64,000 bases of DNA from Roseobacter sp. GAI101 (GTDB lineage: Bacteria; Pseudomonadota; Alphaproteobacteria; Rhodobacterales; Rhodobacteraceae). Position 1 is the first letter of the stretch. Each line of letters begins with the position of its first letter. The notes beneath the pieces were generated by a model. It was not told the DNA's origin, made no database searches, and saw only the letters and a program-made list of their open reading frames with translations. The translations under genes were made by a program, and so were the position numbers. Shown piece after piece: positions 28,853 through 38,366 of this stretch. The stretch covers positions 976,589 to 1,040,588 of the forward strand of contig NZ_DS999213.1 of the NCBI RefSeq assembly GCF_000156335.1, read 5' to 3'.

Positions 28853-29929
28853 TCAGGCAAGTTTTCGCGCCTCGGGGATCAAAAGCGACGCATCGCCGTA
28901 GGAAAAGAACCTGTAATTTGATGAAATCGCGTGGGCATAGAGTGTCTTGATCGCCTCTTGCCCCATCAGCGCGGCGACCAGCATCATCAGCGTCGATTTG
29001 GGCAGGTGGAAATTGGTCATCAGCGCATCGGCCACGTTAAAGGTAAAGCCCGGCGTGATGAAGATGTCCGTGTCGCCTTCCCACGCCTTGATCGTGCCGC
29101 CCCGTGCGGCGGTTTCAACCAGCCGCAGCGCCGTCGTGCCCACGGGGATGACCCGCCCGCCTGCAGCTTTGGTCGCCGCAATCTCGGCTGCCGCTTGCGC
29201 GCTGACCTTGCCCCATTCGCTGTGCATCTTGTGGTCGGCGATGTCATCGACCTTGACCGGCAGGAATGTCCCTGCGCCCACATGCAGCGTGACGTGGCTG
29301 AAGGTCACGCCCTTGTCAGCCAATGTTTGCAACAACGCATCATCGAAATGCAACGACGCGGTCGGGGCTGCGACTGCGCCAAGGTTGCGTGCGAAGACGG
29401 TTTGGTAGTCGGTCAGGTCCTGCGCGTCTGCGGGGCGTTTCGCGGCAATATAGGGTGGCAGCGGCATCGCCCCTGCGGCGTTCAGGGCGGCGTCGAAATC
29501 ATCGCCCGCGCAGTTGAATTGCAAATGCCCCTGCCCGTCAGCGGTGCCAATCAGCGTCGCACGCAGATCGGGGCTAAAGACCACATCCTCGCCGACTTTC
29601 AGCTTTTTCAACGGTTTGATAAGCGCGGCCCATGTGCCGTCGCTGCGCGGTTCAAGCAACGTAATCTCGATCCGGGCCTGCACGGGGCCTTGGGCGCTGT
29701 CGCGGTGGCGGGCACCCGTCAACCGCGCAGGGATCACCCGCGTGTCATTCAGCACCAGCCGGTCACCCGCGCGCAGCCAGTCGGGCAGATCGGTCACCAC
29801 CTTGTCATGCAACACGGGGCCATCCGCCACCAGCAAACGCGCCGACGTGCGCGGTACCGCAGGCCGTGTGGCAATCAGCGCCTCGGGCAGATCGAAATCA
29901 AAATCGCTTAGTTTCAAAGATGTCTCCAT
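28853..29929 (-). CDS. queA: S-adenosylmethionine:tRNA ribosyltransferase-isomerase
   Basis: This 358-aa enzyme adds the cyclopentene ring in queuosine tRNA modification. Typical segments are [18 protein letters not shown] at the N-terminus, the [15 protein letters not shown] block, [11 protein letters not shown] and [23 protein letters not shown] near the C-terminus. Length is standard. It starts 9 nt after the AsmA-like gene ends and is probably in one transcript with it. Confidence 0.96.
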   Translation of the reverse strand: METSLKLSDFDFDLPEALIATRPAVPRTSARLLVADGPVLHDKVVTDLPDWLRAGDRLVLNDTRVIPARLTGARHRDSAQGPVQARIEITLLEPRSDGTWAALIKPLKKLKVGEDVVFSPDLRATLIGTADGQGHLQFNCAGDDFDAALNAAGAMPLPPYIAAKRPADAQDLTDYQTVFARNLGAVAAPTASLHFDDALLQTLADKGVTFSHVTLHVGAGTFLPVKVDDIADHKMHSEWGKVSAQAAAEIAATKAAGGRVIPVGTTALRLVETAARGGTIKAWEGDTDIFITPGFTFNVADALMTNFHLPKSTLMMLVAALMGQEAIKTLYAHAISSNYRFFSYGDASLLIPEARKLA

Positions 29930-29938
29930 GCCCGCCGC

Positions 29939-32900
29939 TTAGCGCCCCTCGTATTGCTGAACAACCGGTTTTTGTGGCTCGGGTGCCGCTGGCAAGGTGG
30001 AACCGGTCACACCTTCGACAGTGGGCAGTTTCGGGGGCGGTGCCCGAAAAATCTCGCGCAGGAACCCCGGCGTCAGCGCGGACAGCGGGTTCACAGAAAC
30101 CTCCGGATTTTGCGCGGTGCCCCCTAGGGTGTAGTTAAAGCCGACCAAACCTTCGCCTTTGCGGGTCATGAAACTGCCGATACCGTTCAACATATAGACT
30201 GGCGAAATCACCCCTTGCAGCGCCATCCGGCCGGTATCGGTAGCAAAGACGCCATCCATCGAAATGCCAAGGGACGCGCCGGTGGCACTGGCTTTGGTCA
30301 GTGTGATGCGGTTCGGGGTCATGCGAAAATCAGCCTCTACGGCATCGAAATAGATGCCGTCGCCGTTCAATTCATTCACCAGCCCCACGACGGACACCGC
30401 ATTGATCAGCGCCGCAATCGACGGCGCGTCCTGAATCTGGACGTCCGTGATCGTGGCGCGCCCGTCAAATGCGCCGCCCGATCCCACCGGCAGCAAGGTC
30501 AGCGCCAACGCGCCGCCGCGCACCTGTTTTACCATGTTCGCCGACCGCAGCACGCCCCCCGCATCGCCCGAGGTCAACTGGATTGCGCTGCGCCCGTTTT
30601 GCGGCACCACACGGCCCGTAACCGCCGTGCCGCCGTTCAGCTTGGCCGTAAAGCTGCCGTCAAGGCCGTACGCCAATCCAAATGTGCCGCGCATGTCGGT
30701 CAGGGCGATCTTGTCCGTGATCTGCATCCGGTCCAACGCCAGTAACATCGGCGGGCCTGCGACCCCCGATGGCTTGGACTTGCCAAAGGCTGCGCGCCGC
30801 ATGTCCAGTACACCGCCCCGCACCACCACCTGCACCTGTCTGCCCGGTCCCTGCCCCAGCAGATCGACCGGCATGTCCAGCCAGTCGCCCACGGTCAGGC
30901 GATCAAACCGCACCCTCTCAAGCGCGCCTTCCCCGTTCAACCTGACCGATCCCTTGGCCGTCAGCCCTGCGCCAGCCACCTCAAGCAGATCGACCTGAGG
31001 CACGGGGCCAAGGACACCCGCAACCTCAAGCTTGCCCGCCATGCCCTCGGGTTTCGTCCAGCCGATCTGCGGGACAGACAGGCGCACGCCGCGCAGGTCT
31101 GATGTGAGGGAAAACTGCGGCGTCTTGCCTTTGACCAGATCCAGCCCGAACCAAGCCCTCCCCGTGCCCGACATCGTACCGGGAGGCAGCGCGATCTTGA
31201 ACGTATCCAACGTGCTCTGGTTCAGCACGATATCGGCGCGCACGCTGCTGGGTACGCCCGGTGTGCCAAGCGGTTGTTCCCATCCGCCGTCAAAGGCGAC
31301 CCCGTCAACGGCACCTTTACCCTTGATGCTGATCCCGCTGTTCGAGGCGACGAGCGTAAGTTTGTCAGATGTCAGACTGCGCCCTTTTACAAGGACGTCA
31401 CTGCGCACGTCCAGCAGATCGCCGCTGACGTTGAAAACCGTGCGCTTCGGGTCCCCGCCCTTTTTCATGTCAAATGCCAAGGTGCCCGACAGGTTCGCGG
31501 TGGCCTGCGCCAGATCGACGGGCTGGTTGACCTTGTCGATCAGGCTCAGCGGTGGCTGGTTGAGCAACGACAGTACCGCCGTGATCTGCGATGTCGTGTT
31601 CAGCCGCACGATGCCCGGTGGGCCGTCTTTCACGGTGACATCGGGCATGATGAAAGAGGACGGCCCGAGCGATATGGTCCCGCCTTCGGGTGCTTCAAGC
31701 TGGCCCGCGTCCACGCTGACGACAAAGCGGTTTCTGAGCAGGCTGGCATGCCCGCGCCCGCCCGTGATGTTGGGCATCGTGCGCAGAAACCGGACCTCGG
31801 CATCGGCAAAGTCGAAGGAAAGGTGGGTTTCCGGCGTGCCCCCCGGGCGCAAGCGGAACGCCACGCTGATATCGCTTAGCGCACCGTCATAGATGTTTTC
31901 CGATATCCAGGTGCGGGTCTTGATCTTGGCCTTTTCGGGCCAAAGTTCCAGTAGACGCGCAGGGTCTATCTTGTCCAACCCTGCGTCCAGCGCCACGTGC
32001 CAGCCGTCGGCCCCCGCCTTCAGATCGCCCGATACGTTCAGCGTGGTATCGCGATCGCTGATATCCATCCGGCCCAGCGTCAGATGAAACGGATTGAAGG
32101 CGATCTGCACATCGACATCCGCCCCCTCGATCGAGATGGGTTTGGCGTAGACATCCGCCGGATTCGCCTCGAGATTGCTCAACCGCATCTGGGCGACCAG
32201 ATTGGCCAGCTTGCCGCTGTCGTCCACACCAAGCGACGCGGCCCCTTCGATCCGGCCCGAGACCCACTCGCTTTGCACGGATAGTTCGTCAAAGCGCAGC
32301 AGCTTTTCGTTCGGATCATAGCTGAAATAGCTGCGCAGCCCGTCAAACGGGATCGGGGCCGCCTTGGCGTTGGGCTGCACAACGCCCTGACCGATCTGCA
32401 ACGTGGCATTCAACGGCTCGAATGCGCCGTCTTCGTTCAGGCTGCTACGTACCGACCCTGAAATGGGTGCGCGTAAGACCCGCAGCCATGCAAATGCCGG
32501 GTTCTGCGCCCCGATATCCTCTGCAGCGACCCCGTCGAACGTGACACCGAACTGCGACGCGGTATCGCCCAGTTTGCTGGTGTAATTGGCGCTCAGCGTC
32601 GCCACGTCCGCCCCGCCCCCCAGCAATGCCAGATCCGCCGATATGCCAAGGGTTTCACCCGACCGGGTCAGACGTAAACGCCCGCCATCCGCCGTCCAGG
32701 CACGTTCGGACCGCAGATCGGTATAGCTGAGCGTCAGCGCGCGCAGATCAATCGACCGCAACCGGCTGAGCGCGGGCGTCGCAAGCGCAGCATCAAGCTG
32801 GCCGATCAGTTCGGGCATGGTCGCCGCGCGACGTTCTGCCGGGGCCTGACCTGTGCTGGCGCTAAGGGCCACGCGGCCGTCCCGGTCGCGGCGCAATGTA

Positions 32901-33298
32901 GCGACGACGCCGGACAGCGCGATATCGCGGGGCTGCACCTTGCCGTCCAGCATCCCGCGTACCGAAAAACTGGCGCGCACTTCGCGGAACGCTGCCAGCT
33001 CGGCCCCGGCGGGATTGGTGATACGCACATCTTGCAAACGCACGCGTGGCCGCCAGCCTTCATCCACGATCAGCACCAGTTCATCGAAGACGATGCGCGC
33101 CTGTGGCAAATCCTGCGCCAAGCGCGCCTCTAGCTTCGCTTCGATCCAGTCGGGAATGACGATGGGACTGCGGATCATGTAGATCGCGGTCCCAGCCACC
33201 GCGCCGACCACCAGCACGATCCCGAGCAAGGACCATTTCACCGCCTGCCAAAGGCGTCTGCGGCGTTTAATGGGGGGGATGGCGGTACCGTCTGACAT
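29939..33298 (-). CDS. Large AsmA-like/YhdP-type envelope protein (DUF3971)
   Basis: This 1119-aa protein has a basic N-terminus, one membrane helix (about residues 20-42, WSLLGIVLVVGAVAGTAIYM) and a very long beta-rich body. That body contains a DUF3971-like centre and an AsmA-like C-terminal domain. The bulk would sit in the periplasm. Members of this superfamily (YhdP, TamB, AsmA) are thought to form grooves that carry phospholipid between inner and outer membranes. The last 40 residues are proline-rich. The gene precedes queA with 9 nt between them and diverges from bcp. Confidence 0.88.
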   Translation of the reverse strand: MSDGTAIPPIKRRRRLWQAVKWSLLGIVLVVGAVAGTAIYMIRSPIVIPDWIEAKLEARLAQDLPQARIVFDELVLIVDEGWRPRVRLQDVRITNPAGAELAAFREVRASFSVRGMLDGKVQPRDIALSGVVATLRRDRDGRVALSASTGQAPAERRAATMPELIGQLDAALATPALSRLRSIDLRALTLSYTDLRSERAWTADGGRLRLTRSGETLGISADLALLGGGADVATLSANYTSKLGDTASQFGVTFDGVAAEDIGAQNPAFAWLRVLRAPISGSVRSSLNEDGAFEPLNATLQIGQGVVQPNAKAAPIPFDGLRSYFSYDPNEKLLRFDELSVQSEWVSGRIEGAASLGVDDSGKLANLVAQMRLSNLEANPADVYAKPISIEGADVDVQIAFNPFHLTLGRMDISDRDTTLNVSGDLKAGADGWHVALDAGLDKIDPARLLELWPEKAKIKTRTWISENIYDGALSDISVAFRLRPGGTPETHLSFDFADAEVRFLRTMPNITGGRGHASLLRNRFVVSVDAGQLEAPEGGTISLGPSSFIMPDVTVKDGPPGIVRLNTTSQITAVLSLLNQPPLSLIDKVNQPVDLAQATANLSGTLAFDMKKGGDPKRTVFNVSGDLLDVRSDVLVKGRSLTSDKLTLVASNSGISIKGKGAVDGVAFDGGWEQPLGTPGVPSSVRADIVLNQSTLDTFKIALPPGTMSGTGRAWFGLDLVKGKTPQFSLTSDLRGVRLSVPQIGWTKPEGMAGKLEVAGVLGPVPQVDLLEVAGAGLTAKGSVRLNGEGALERVRFDRLTVGDWLDMPVDLLGQGPGRQVQVVVRGGVLDMRRAAFGKSKPSGVAGPPMLLALDRMQITDKIALTDMRGTFGLAYGLDGSFTAKLNGGTAVTGRVVPQNGRSAIQLTSGDAGGVLRSANMVKQVRGGALALTLLPVGSGGAFDGRATITDVQIQDAPSIAALINAVSVVGLVNELNGDGIYFDAVEADFRMTPNRITLTKASATGASLGISMDGVFATDTGRMALQGVISPVYMLNGIGSFMTRKGEGLVGFNYTLGGTAQNPEVSVNPLSALTPGFLREIFRAPPPKLPTVEGVTGSTLPAAPEPQKPVVQQYEGR

Positions 33299-33438
33299 GA
33301 TCGTGTGGGTTCAGCTCGCTGTTTGTCCGGTCGCGGGTCATGGTGCCCGCATTTTCGGGCATCCGGGGCTTTAAGTTCCGCCAAGCAAGGCTAGTATGTC
33401 AGCCCAACAGCTTGCATCAATACCAAAGAAAGTGACCC

Positions 33439-33900
33439 ATGCTTGAGATTAGTCAACCCGCCCCCGATTTCACCCTGCCCGTCACTGGCGGAGACGCTGT
33501 GACCCTATCGGCCCTGCAAGGCAAGGCCGTCGTGCTTTATTTCTATCCGCGCGATGATACGCCGGGCTGCACCAAGGAATCTATCGGCTTTTCCGAACAT
33601 CTGGACGCGTTCAAGGATGCCGGTGCGCTGGTGTTCGGCATCTCGCGCGATACCATGGCCAAACATGACAAGTTCACGGCCAAGCATGACCTGACCGTAC
33701 CACTGCTGGCAGATGTCGACGGGACCGTCACCGAAAGCTATGGCGTCTGGGTTGAGAAAAACATGTATGGCAAGAAATCCATGGGGATTGAACGCGCCAC
33801 CTATCTGATTGATGCACAAGGCAATATCGCGAATATCTGGCGCAAGGTAAAGGTCCCCGGCCATGTCGAAGAGGTGCTGGAAGCGGTGCGCGCGCTGTGA
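33439..33900 (+). CDS. bcp: Thioredoxin-dependent peroxiredoxin, Bcp type
   Basis: This 153-aa peroxiredoxin reduces hydroperoxides. The peroxidatic cysteine is C44 in DDTPGCTKESIGF. The resolving cysteine usually found five residues later in Bcp proteins is absent (TKESIGF instead of TKEACxF), so this is a 1-Cys-like member that must be resolved in another way. The stop overlaps the next gene by one nt (TGATG). Confidence 0.95.
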   Translation: MLEISQPAPDFTLPVTGGDAVTLSALQGKAVVLYFYPRDDTPGCTKESIGFSEHLDAFKDAGALVFGISRDTMAKHDKFTAKHDLTVPLLADVDGTVTESYGVWVEKNMYGKKSMGIERATYLIDAQGNIANIWRKVKVPGHVEEVLEAVRAL

Positions 33901-34706
33901 TGCCCCTGGCCCAGATGGCCGAAGCCGTGTTGCGCACGGCAGACGGTCGCGCGAAAACCGCACTGTCGCATGAATTTGCAGCGCAGTGGCGTGCGGCGCG
34001 TGAAGACGACGCGCGCCCCGAGATCGGCCACGCCAACCCGCCCCTGCAGCCTGCGCGACCGGACCGGCCCGAACTACTGTCGCCGCGCGACGTGCCGCAG
34101 CGCAAGCCCGGCACCCCCGAGGGGCGCATCGCCCTTCTGCATGCCGTCGCGCATATCGAACTGAACGCGGTTGACCTGCATTGGGACATCATCGCTCGGT
34201 TCACCGACGTTAAGATGCCGATGGGTTTTTACGACGACTGGGTCAAGGCGGCGGATGAAGAATCCAAGCATTTCAATCTGATGTGCGACTGTCTTGAAGC
34301 ATTGGACAGCCATTACGGGGCCTTGCCCGCCCATGCTGGAATGTGGCGCGCAGCCGAAGAAACGGCGGATGATTTCATGGGCCGTCTTGCCGTCGTCCCC
34401 ATGGTGCTCGAGGCGCGCGGCCTGGATGTGACCCCCGGCATGATCAAGATCTTCAAGCAGGCCAAAGCCACCCAGGCCGTCGCAGCGCTTGAAACGATCT
34501 ATGCCGAAGAGGTTGCCCATGTGGCCTATGGATCGAAATGGTTTCATTTTCTGTGCGGGCGTCATGATCTGGATCCCAAGGATGAATTTCACGGCCTTGT
34601 GCGCAAATACTTCCACGGCCTACTGAAACCGCCCTTCAACGAAGAAAAGCGGGCAGAGGCAGGGATACCGCCGGACTTCTATTGGCCATTGACCGAATCG
34701 GCGTGA
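33900..34706 (+). CDS. DUF455 ferritin-like domain protein
   Basis: This 268-aa protein contains the DUF455 ferritin-like core with candidate metal ligands in HIELNAVDLHWD, EESKHFNLM and EEVAHVAYG. Function is unknown; a di-iron or peroxide-linked role would fit its overlap with bcp. I start at the ATG overlapping the bcp stop; the GTG immediately before (33897) would add one residue. Translational coupling with the peroxiredoxin is likely. Confidence 0.85.
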   Translation: MPLAQMAEAVLRTADGRAKTALSHEFAAQWRAAREDDARPEIGHANPPLQPARPDRPELLSPRDVPQRKPGTPEGRIALLHAVAHIELNAVDLHWDIIARFTDVKMPMGFYDDWVKAADEESKHFNLMCDCLEALDSHYGALPAHAGMWRAAEETADDFMGRLAVVPMVLEARGLDVTPGMIKIFKQAKATQAVAALETIYAEEVAHVAYGSKWFHFLCGRHDLDPKDEFHGLVRKYFHGLLKPPFNEEKRAEAGIPPDFYWPLTESA

Positions 34707-34891
34707 ATTTTGGCCATCAAGCCCTTGAATCGGCAATTTATTGCCAGAATCATACGGATTGTTTCAATTAACGCTCATAAAAGCCTAACAGACTTGCCCG
34801 ATGGGGTGTCTCTGTCTAAGCACAACGGAACATTAGCGCCAAGGTTTGGGGACCAGAGCGCTGAGCAAGGGTTGGGACAAGGATAACACGC

Positions 34892-36214
34892 GTGCGCACG
34901 AGGTTGGCGATTAAAATTCACACCGTTCTGGAACGCTTTTTTCCTGAACGCCGGGTCTTTTTGAAATCTGATAGCGATACCCGCTTTATGCGGTTGCGCC
35001 CTTCGACCCAACTTGTCGCGTTTACCGGATCTGCCATCCTTATCGCCTGGGCCATCGTCGCCACCGCCATCATCCTGATGGACAGCATCGGATCGGGTAA
35101 CTTCCGCGAGCAGGCGAAACGGGACCAAAACACCTATCAGGCGCGGCTGAGCGATCTTTCGGCTCAGCGCAACGGACGTGCCGAAGAAGCCATCGCCGCT
35201 CAGGAACGCTTTAACGCGGCGCTGAAGCAGATTTCGCTGATGCAGTCCGAATTGCTGGAATCCGAAACCCGCCGCCGCGAATTGGAGACCGGGATCGAAG
35301 TGATCCAGAACACCCTGCGCAGCACCATGCTGGACCGCGAGACAGCGCGCGAGCAGCTTGCCGCGCTTGAAGGTGCCGAGGGCAGCACGGCGGGTCGCAA
35401 CCCTGCAGCGTCCTCTGCGCCGACGTCCATTCTGGCCGATGCCTTGGCGCGCACCGCAGCCGAGCGTGATCAGGTGATCATCGACGCACAGGATGCCTTA
35501 GTTCAAGCCGATGAACTGACACAGAAGCTCGCCGTCATGCAGGACCAGAACGACGCGATCTTTCGCCAGCTTGAAGAAGCGATGACCGTTTCCGTCGCGC
35601 CGCTTGACCGTATGTTCCGCAACGCGGGCATGCCCACCGACCGGATGCTGGAAACGGTGCGCCGCGGCTATACCGGCCAAGGTGGCCCGATGATGCCGCT
35701 GACCTTCTCGACCCGCGGCGAAGAGCCGTCTGCCGACACCATGCGCGCCAACCGCCTGCTGAACCAGATGGACCGGTTGAACCTGTACCGTCTGGCCGCG
35801 CAAAAGGCACCCTTTGCGAATCCCGTCAAGAACGCCTTTCGCTTTACCAGCCAGTTCGGCTTTCGCCGCGACCCGAAGACGGGTGGCCGGCGCATGCACA
35901 GCGGTGTGGATTTCGCCGCCAGCATCGGTACGCCGCTCTATGCGACGGCAGACGGTGTAGTGACCAGTGCGGGCTGGGGCTCAGGATATGGACGCCTGGT
36001 CAAGATACAGCATGAGTTCGGTGTTGAGACGCGTTATGCCCATATGTCAAAAATCCGTGTAAAAGTCGGCCAAAGGGTATCGCGCGGACAGCACATAGGT
36101 GATATGGGAGCATCAGGACGGGTAACCGGTGTCCACCTTCACTATGAAGTTCGCGTTGGTGGCAAGGCTGTAAATCCCATGATCTTTATCAAGGCTGCAA
36201 ACGATGTTTTCTAA
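34892..36214 (+). CDS. M23 family metallopeptidase with coiled coil
   Basis: This 440-aa protein starts with GTG. It has a membrane helix (about residues 46-68), a long periplasmic coiled coil (about 75-200) and a C-terminal LytM/M23 domain. The zinc site looks intact: HSGVDFA and HLHYEVR are both present, suggesting an active endopeptidase on peptidoglycan. Its last 11 nt overlap the bactofilin gene. In other alphaproteobacteria such bactofilin-linked M23 proteins (LmdC type) act together in cell shape or stalk formation. Confidence 0.92.
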   Translation: MRTRLAIKIHTVLERFFPERRVFLKSDSDTRFMRLRPSTQLVAFTGSAILIAWAIVATAIILMDSIGSGNFREQAKRDQNTYQARLSDLSAQRNGRAEEAIAAQERFNAALKQISLMQSELLESETRRRELETGIEVIQNTLRSTMLDRETAREQLAALEGAEGSTAGRNPAASSAPTSILADALARTAAERDQVIIDAQDALVQADELTQKLAVMQDQNDAIFRQLEEAMTVSVAPLDRMFRNAGMPTDRMLETVRRGYTGQGGPMMPLTFSTRGEEPSADTMRANRLLNQMDRLNLYRLAAQKAPFANPVKNAFRFTSQFGFRRDPKTGGRRMHSGVDFAASIGTPLYATADGVVTSAGWGSGYGRLVKIQHEFGVETRYAHMSKIRVKVGQRVSRGQHIGDMGASGRVTGVHLHYEVRVGGKAVNPMIFIKAANDVF

Positions 36215-36716
36215 GAGCAAAATTAACGATCCCGCACCAAAGTCAGACGCTGACACCTCAGGCACGGCGGCTTCTTCGTCAGGCGCACCATCGGCTCCCA
36301 AGTCGAATGAATTCAAGGCAAGCGCGCCAAAGGCAAAGCCCCCTGCTTCGATCCTGTCGTCCGATTTGCACGTCACCGGCAACATGAAGACGACCGGTGA
36401 CATTCAGGTTGAAGGCACAGTTGAAGGCGACATTCGGGCGCATCTGCTGACCATCGGCGAAACGGCAACCATCAAAGGCGAAGTCGTCGCAGATGACGTC
36501 GTGGTAAATGGTCGCATCGTGGGCCGCGTACGTGGGCTGAAGGTCCGTCTGACATCTACCGCTCGGGTCGAGGGTGACATCATCCACAAGACGATCGCGA
36601 TCGAATCCGGCGCGCATTTCGAAGGCTCCGTTCAGCGTCAGGACGACCCGCTGAACCCCGGCGCGAAATCTGCCCCTGTCGCAAAATCGAACCCCGCGAC
36701 GAAACCAATGGAATGA
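36204..36716 (+). CDS. Bactofilin (polymer-forming cytoskeletal protein)
   Basis: This 170-aa protein has a low-complexity, proline/serine/alanine-rich N-terminus and a right-handed beta-helix core. The core shows the repeated GDIQVEGTVEGDIRAHLLTI and KGEVVADDVVVNGRIVG pattern typical of bactofilins. These proteins polymerise without nucleotide and recruit peptidoglycan enzymes. It overlaps the M23 peptidase gene by 11 nt, so the two are produced together. An intrinsic terminator follows. Confidence 0.95.
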   Translation: MFSKSKINDPAPKSDADTSGTAASSSGAPSAPKSNEFKASAPKAKPPASILSSDLHVTGNMKTTGDIQVEGTVEGDIRAHLLTIGETATIKGEVVADDVVVNGRIVGRVRGLKVRLTSTARVEGDIIHKTIAIESGAHFEGSVQRQDDPLNPGAKSAPVAKSNPATKPME

Positions 36717-36757
36717 TATTGGTTTGAGCGTACCAGTACGGTACGCCAGACATGAGA

Positions 36758-36789
36758 GGGCGTTACAGGAAACTGTGACGCCCGTTTTT
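36758..36789 (+). terminator. Intrinsic terminator after the bactofilin gene
   Basis: An 11-bp stem (36758-36768 with 36773-36783, one T-G mispair) with a GAAA tetraloop is followed by GTTTTT. It lies about 40 nt after the stop. Confidence 0.85.
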
Positions 36790-37180
36790 CGTTCTTGCAC
36801 CTATTCGGATGCGACATTTCCTGATCCGCGCAGGCGGCGATTGATGGGTTTTCGGCTTCTGGTGGGTGATTTTCAGCTTCGACAGAACGCGTGCTCTATC
36901 TGGGCTCTTGCGGTTATCCAGGACTGCGGTCCTCGGCGGAGGTTAAATGACCGCCTGCGCTCATTGCAGCTTTGACAAAGTGACCCAGTCGGCTTTCGCC
37001 ATGCGCCGTACATCCTAATATCTCGATATCAAGATCCGTAGGCTGCTGACCAAAGCGGTCGGTAGACGGCTTAGGCGAGCGTGACTGCACAGCCAGACAA
37101 TTGAAGCAGCGGCGGATCGGCGGGGGAAGGTCTAAAGAAGACATGGGGCAGACCTTTCAGCCCGCCCCATGTAAAATTGA
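36790..37180. other. Intergenic region without a supported gene
   Basis: Roughly 390 nt between the bactofilin terminator and the cyclophilin stop. It has only short open frames on both strands (for example 36914-37144 minus, 76 aa), with no recognisable motif or clear ribosome site. It may be remnant sequence. I found no tRNA or terminator here. Confidence 0.4.
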
Positions 37181-37735
37181 TTATTCAGTCACAGTCACAG
37201 TCAGCATCTGATCAGGCGTGCCTTCGACTGCGCCATTCGGACCGGTGCCCAGCTTGATCGCGTCCAGCACTTCCAGACCTTCGGTCACCTTGCCAACAAC
37301 GGTATATTGCCCGTTCAGGAAGTGACCTTCATCGAACATGATGAAAAACTGGCTGTTGGCCGAATCCGGGCTTTGGCTGCGCGCCATGCCGACGACGCCC
37401 CGGTCAAACGGCAGGTCCGAGAATTCAGCCGGCAGATCACCCATGTCCGACCCGCCTGAACCGGCGCGCCGCGTGTCGCCACCAGCCTTGCCGAATTCAA
37501 CGTCACCGGTCTGCGCCATGAAGCCTTCGATCACGCGGTGGAAAACCACCCCGTCATAGGCCCCTGCTTCTGCCAATGCCGCGATACGCTCTGCGTGCAG
37601 CGGGGCGACGTCTTCAAGCAGATCAATCTTGATCACGCCTTTGGCCTCGCCATCGACTGTAATCTCAAGACCCGATGCGAAAGCTGCGCTGCCAAGCAGC
37701 ACGGCCAGTGCAGAGGCTGCGAAAAGCTTAGGCAT
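37181..37735 (-). CDS. Exported cyclophilin-type peptidyl-prolyl isomerase
   Basis: This 184-aa cyclophilin begins with a signal peptide (MPKLFAASALAVLLGSAAFA), so it should fold proteins in the periplasm. Active-site blocks FHRVIEGFMAQTGD and SANSQFFIMF are conserved. Its start overlaps the preceding cyclophilin gene by 8 nt, forming a cytoplasm/periplasm pair. Confidence 0.93.
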   Translation of the reverse strand: MPKLFAASALAVLLGSAAFASGLEITVDGEAKGVIKIDLLEDVAPLHAERIAALAEAGAYDGVVFHRVIEGFMAQTGDVEFGKAGGDTRRAGSGGSDMGDLPAEFSDLPFDRGVVGMARSQSPDSANSQFFIMFDEGHFLNGQYTVVGKVTEGLEVLDAIKLGTGPNGAVEGTPDQMLTVTVTE

Positions 37736-38234
37736 CTGCGGCCACCTTGACGCTGATCATGCGATCAGGGTTCGGCGCAGGTTCGCCGCGTGTGATGGCG
37801 TCGACATGTTCCATACCTGAAATGACCTGACCGTAGACAGTGTATTGGCCGTTCAGGAAATCATTGTCCTTGAAGTTGATGAAGAACTGGCTGTTCGCGC
37901 TGTCCGGATTGGCAGAGCGTGCCGCACCGATGCTGCCGCGCGCATGGGGCACTTTGGAAAATTCAGCCGGAACATTCGGCAGGTCCGACCCACCTGTGCC
38001 AGCGGCACGCAGGTTGAAGTTGTTTTCCATGTTGCCGTGTTCCACGTCGCCTGTCTGCGCCATGAAACCTTCGATCACACGGTGGAAGGCAACGTTGTCA
38101 TATTTGCCCGCACGGGCCAGTTCCTTCATCCGCTCGACATGCTTGGGCGCGATGTCGGGCAGCAGTTGGATGGTGACGGTCCCGCCAGCCAGTTCCATCA
38201 GGATCGTGTTTTCGGGGTCTTTGATCTCGGCCAT
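37728..38234 (-). CDS. Cytoplasmic cyclophilin-type peptidyl-prolyl isomerase
   Basis: This 168-aa cyclophilin has no signal peptide. It carries the same active-site blocks as its neighbour (FHRVIEGFMAQTGD, SANSQFFINF). The two probably arose by duplication and diverged in location. It is divergent from pgk, 132 nt apart. Confidence 0.93.
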   Translation of the reverse strand: MAEIKDPENTILMELAGGTVTIQLLPDIAPKHVERMKELARAGKYDNVAFHRVIEGFMAQTGDVEHGNMENNFNLRAAGTGGSDLPNVPAEFSKVPHARGSIGAARSANPDSANSQFFINFKDNDFLNGQYTVYGQVISGMEHVDAITRGEPAPNPDRMISVKVAADA

Positions 38235-38366
38235 GCCGCTCTCCTAAATTCAGATATCGTTGGCAGTTAAGTAGGGCCTGTTAGCGCAATTGCCAAGCAG
38301 GTCCATTGACCCCGGACGCGATAACGGCAAAACAACGCGGGAACGCGTTGGACCACGAGGGATGAT

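Noticed and set aside
36914..37144. 76-codon frame on the minus strand between bactofilin and cyclophilin genes
   Set aside because: No motif, no clear ribosome site; not enough to call a gene.
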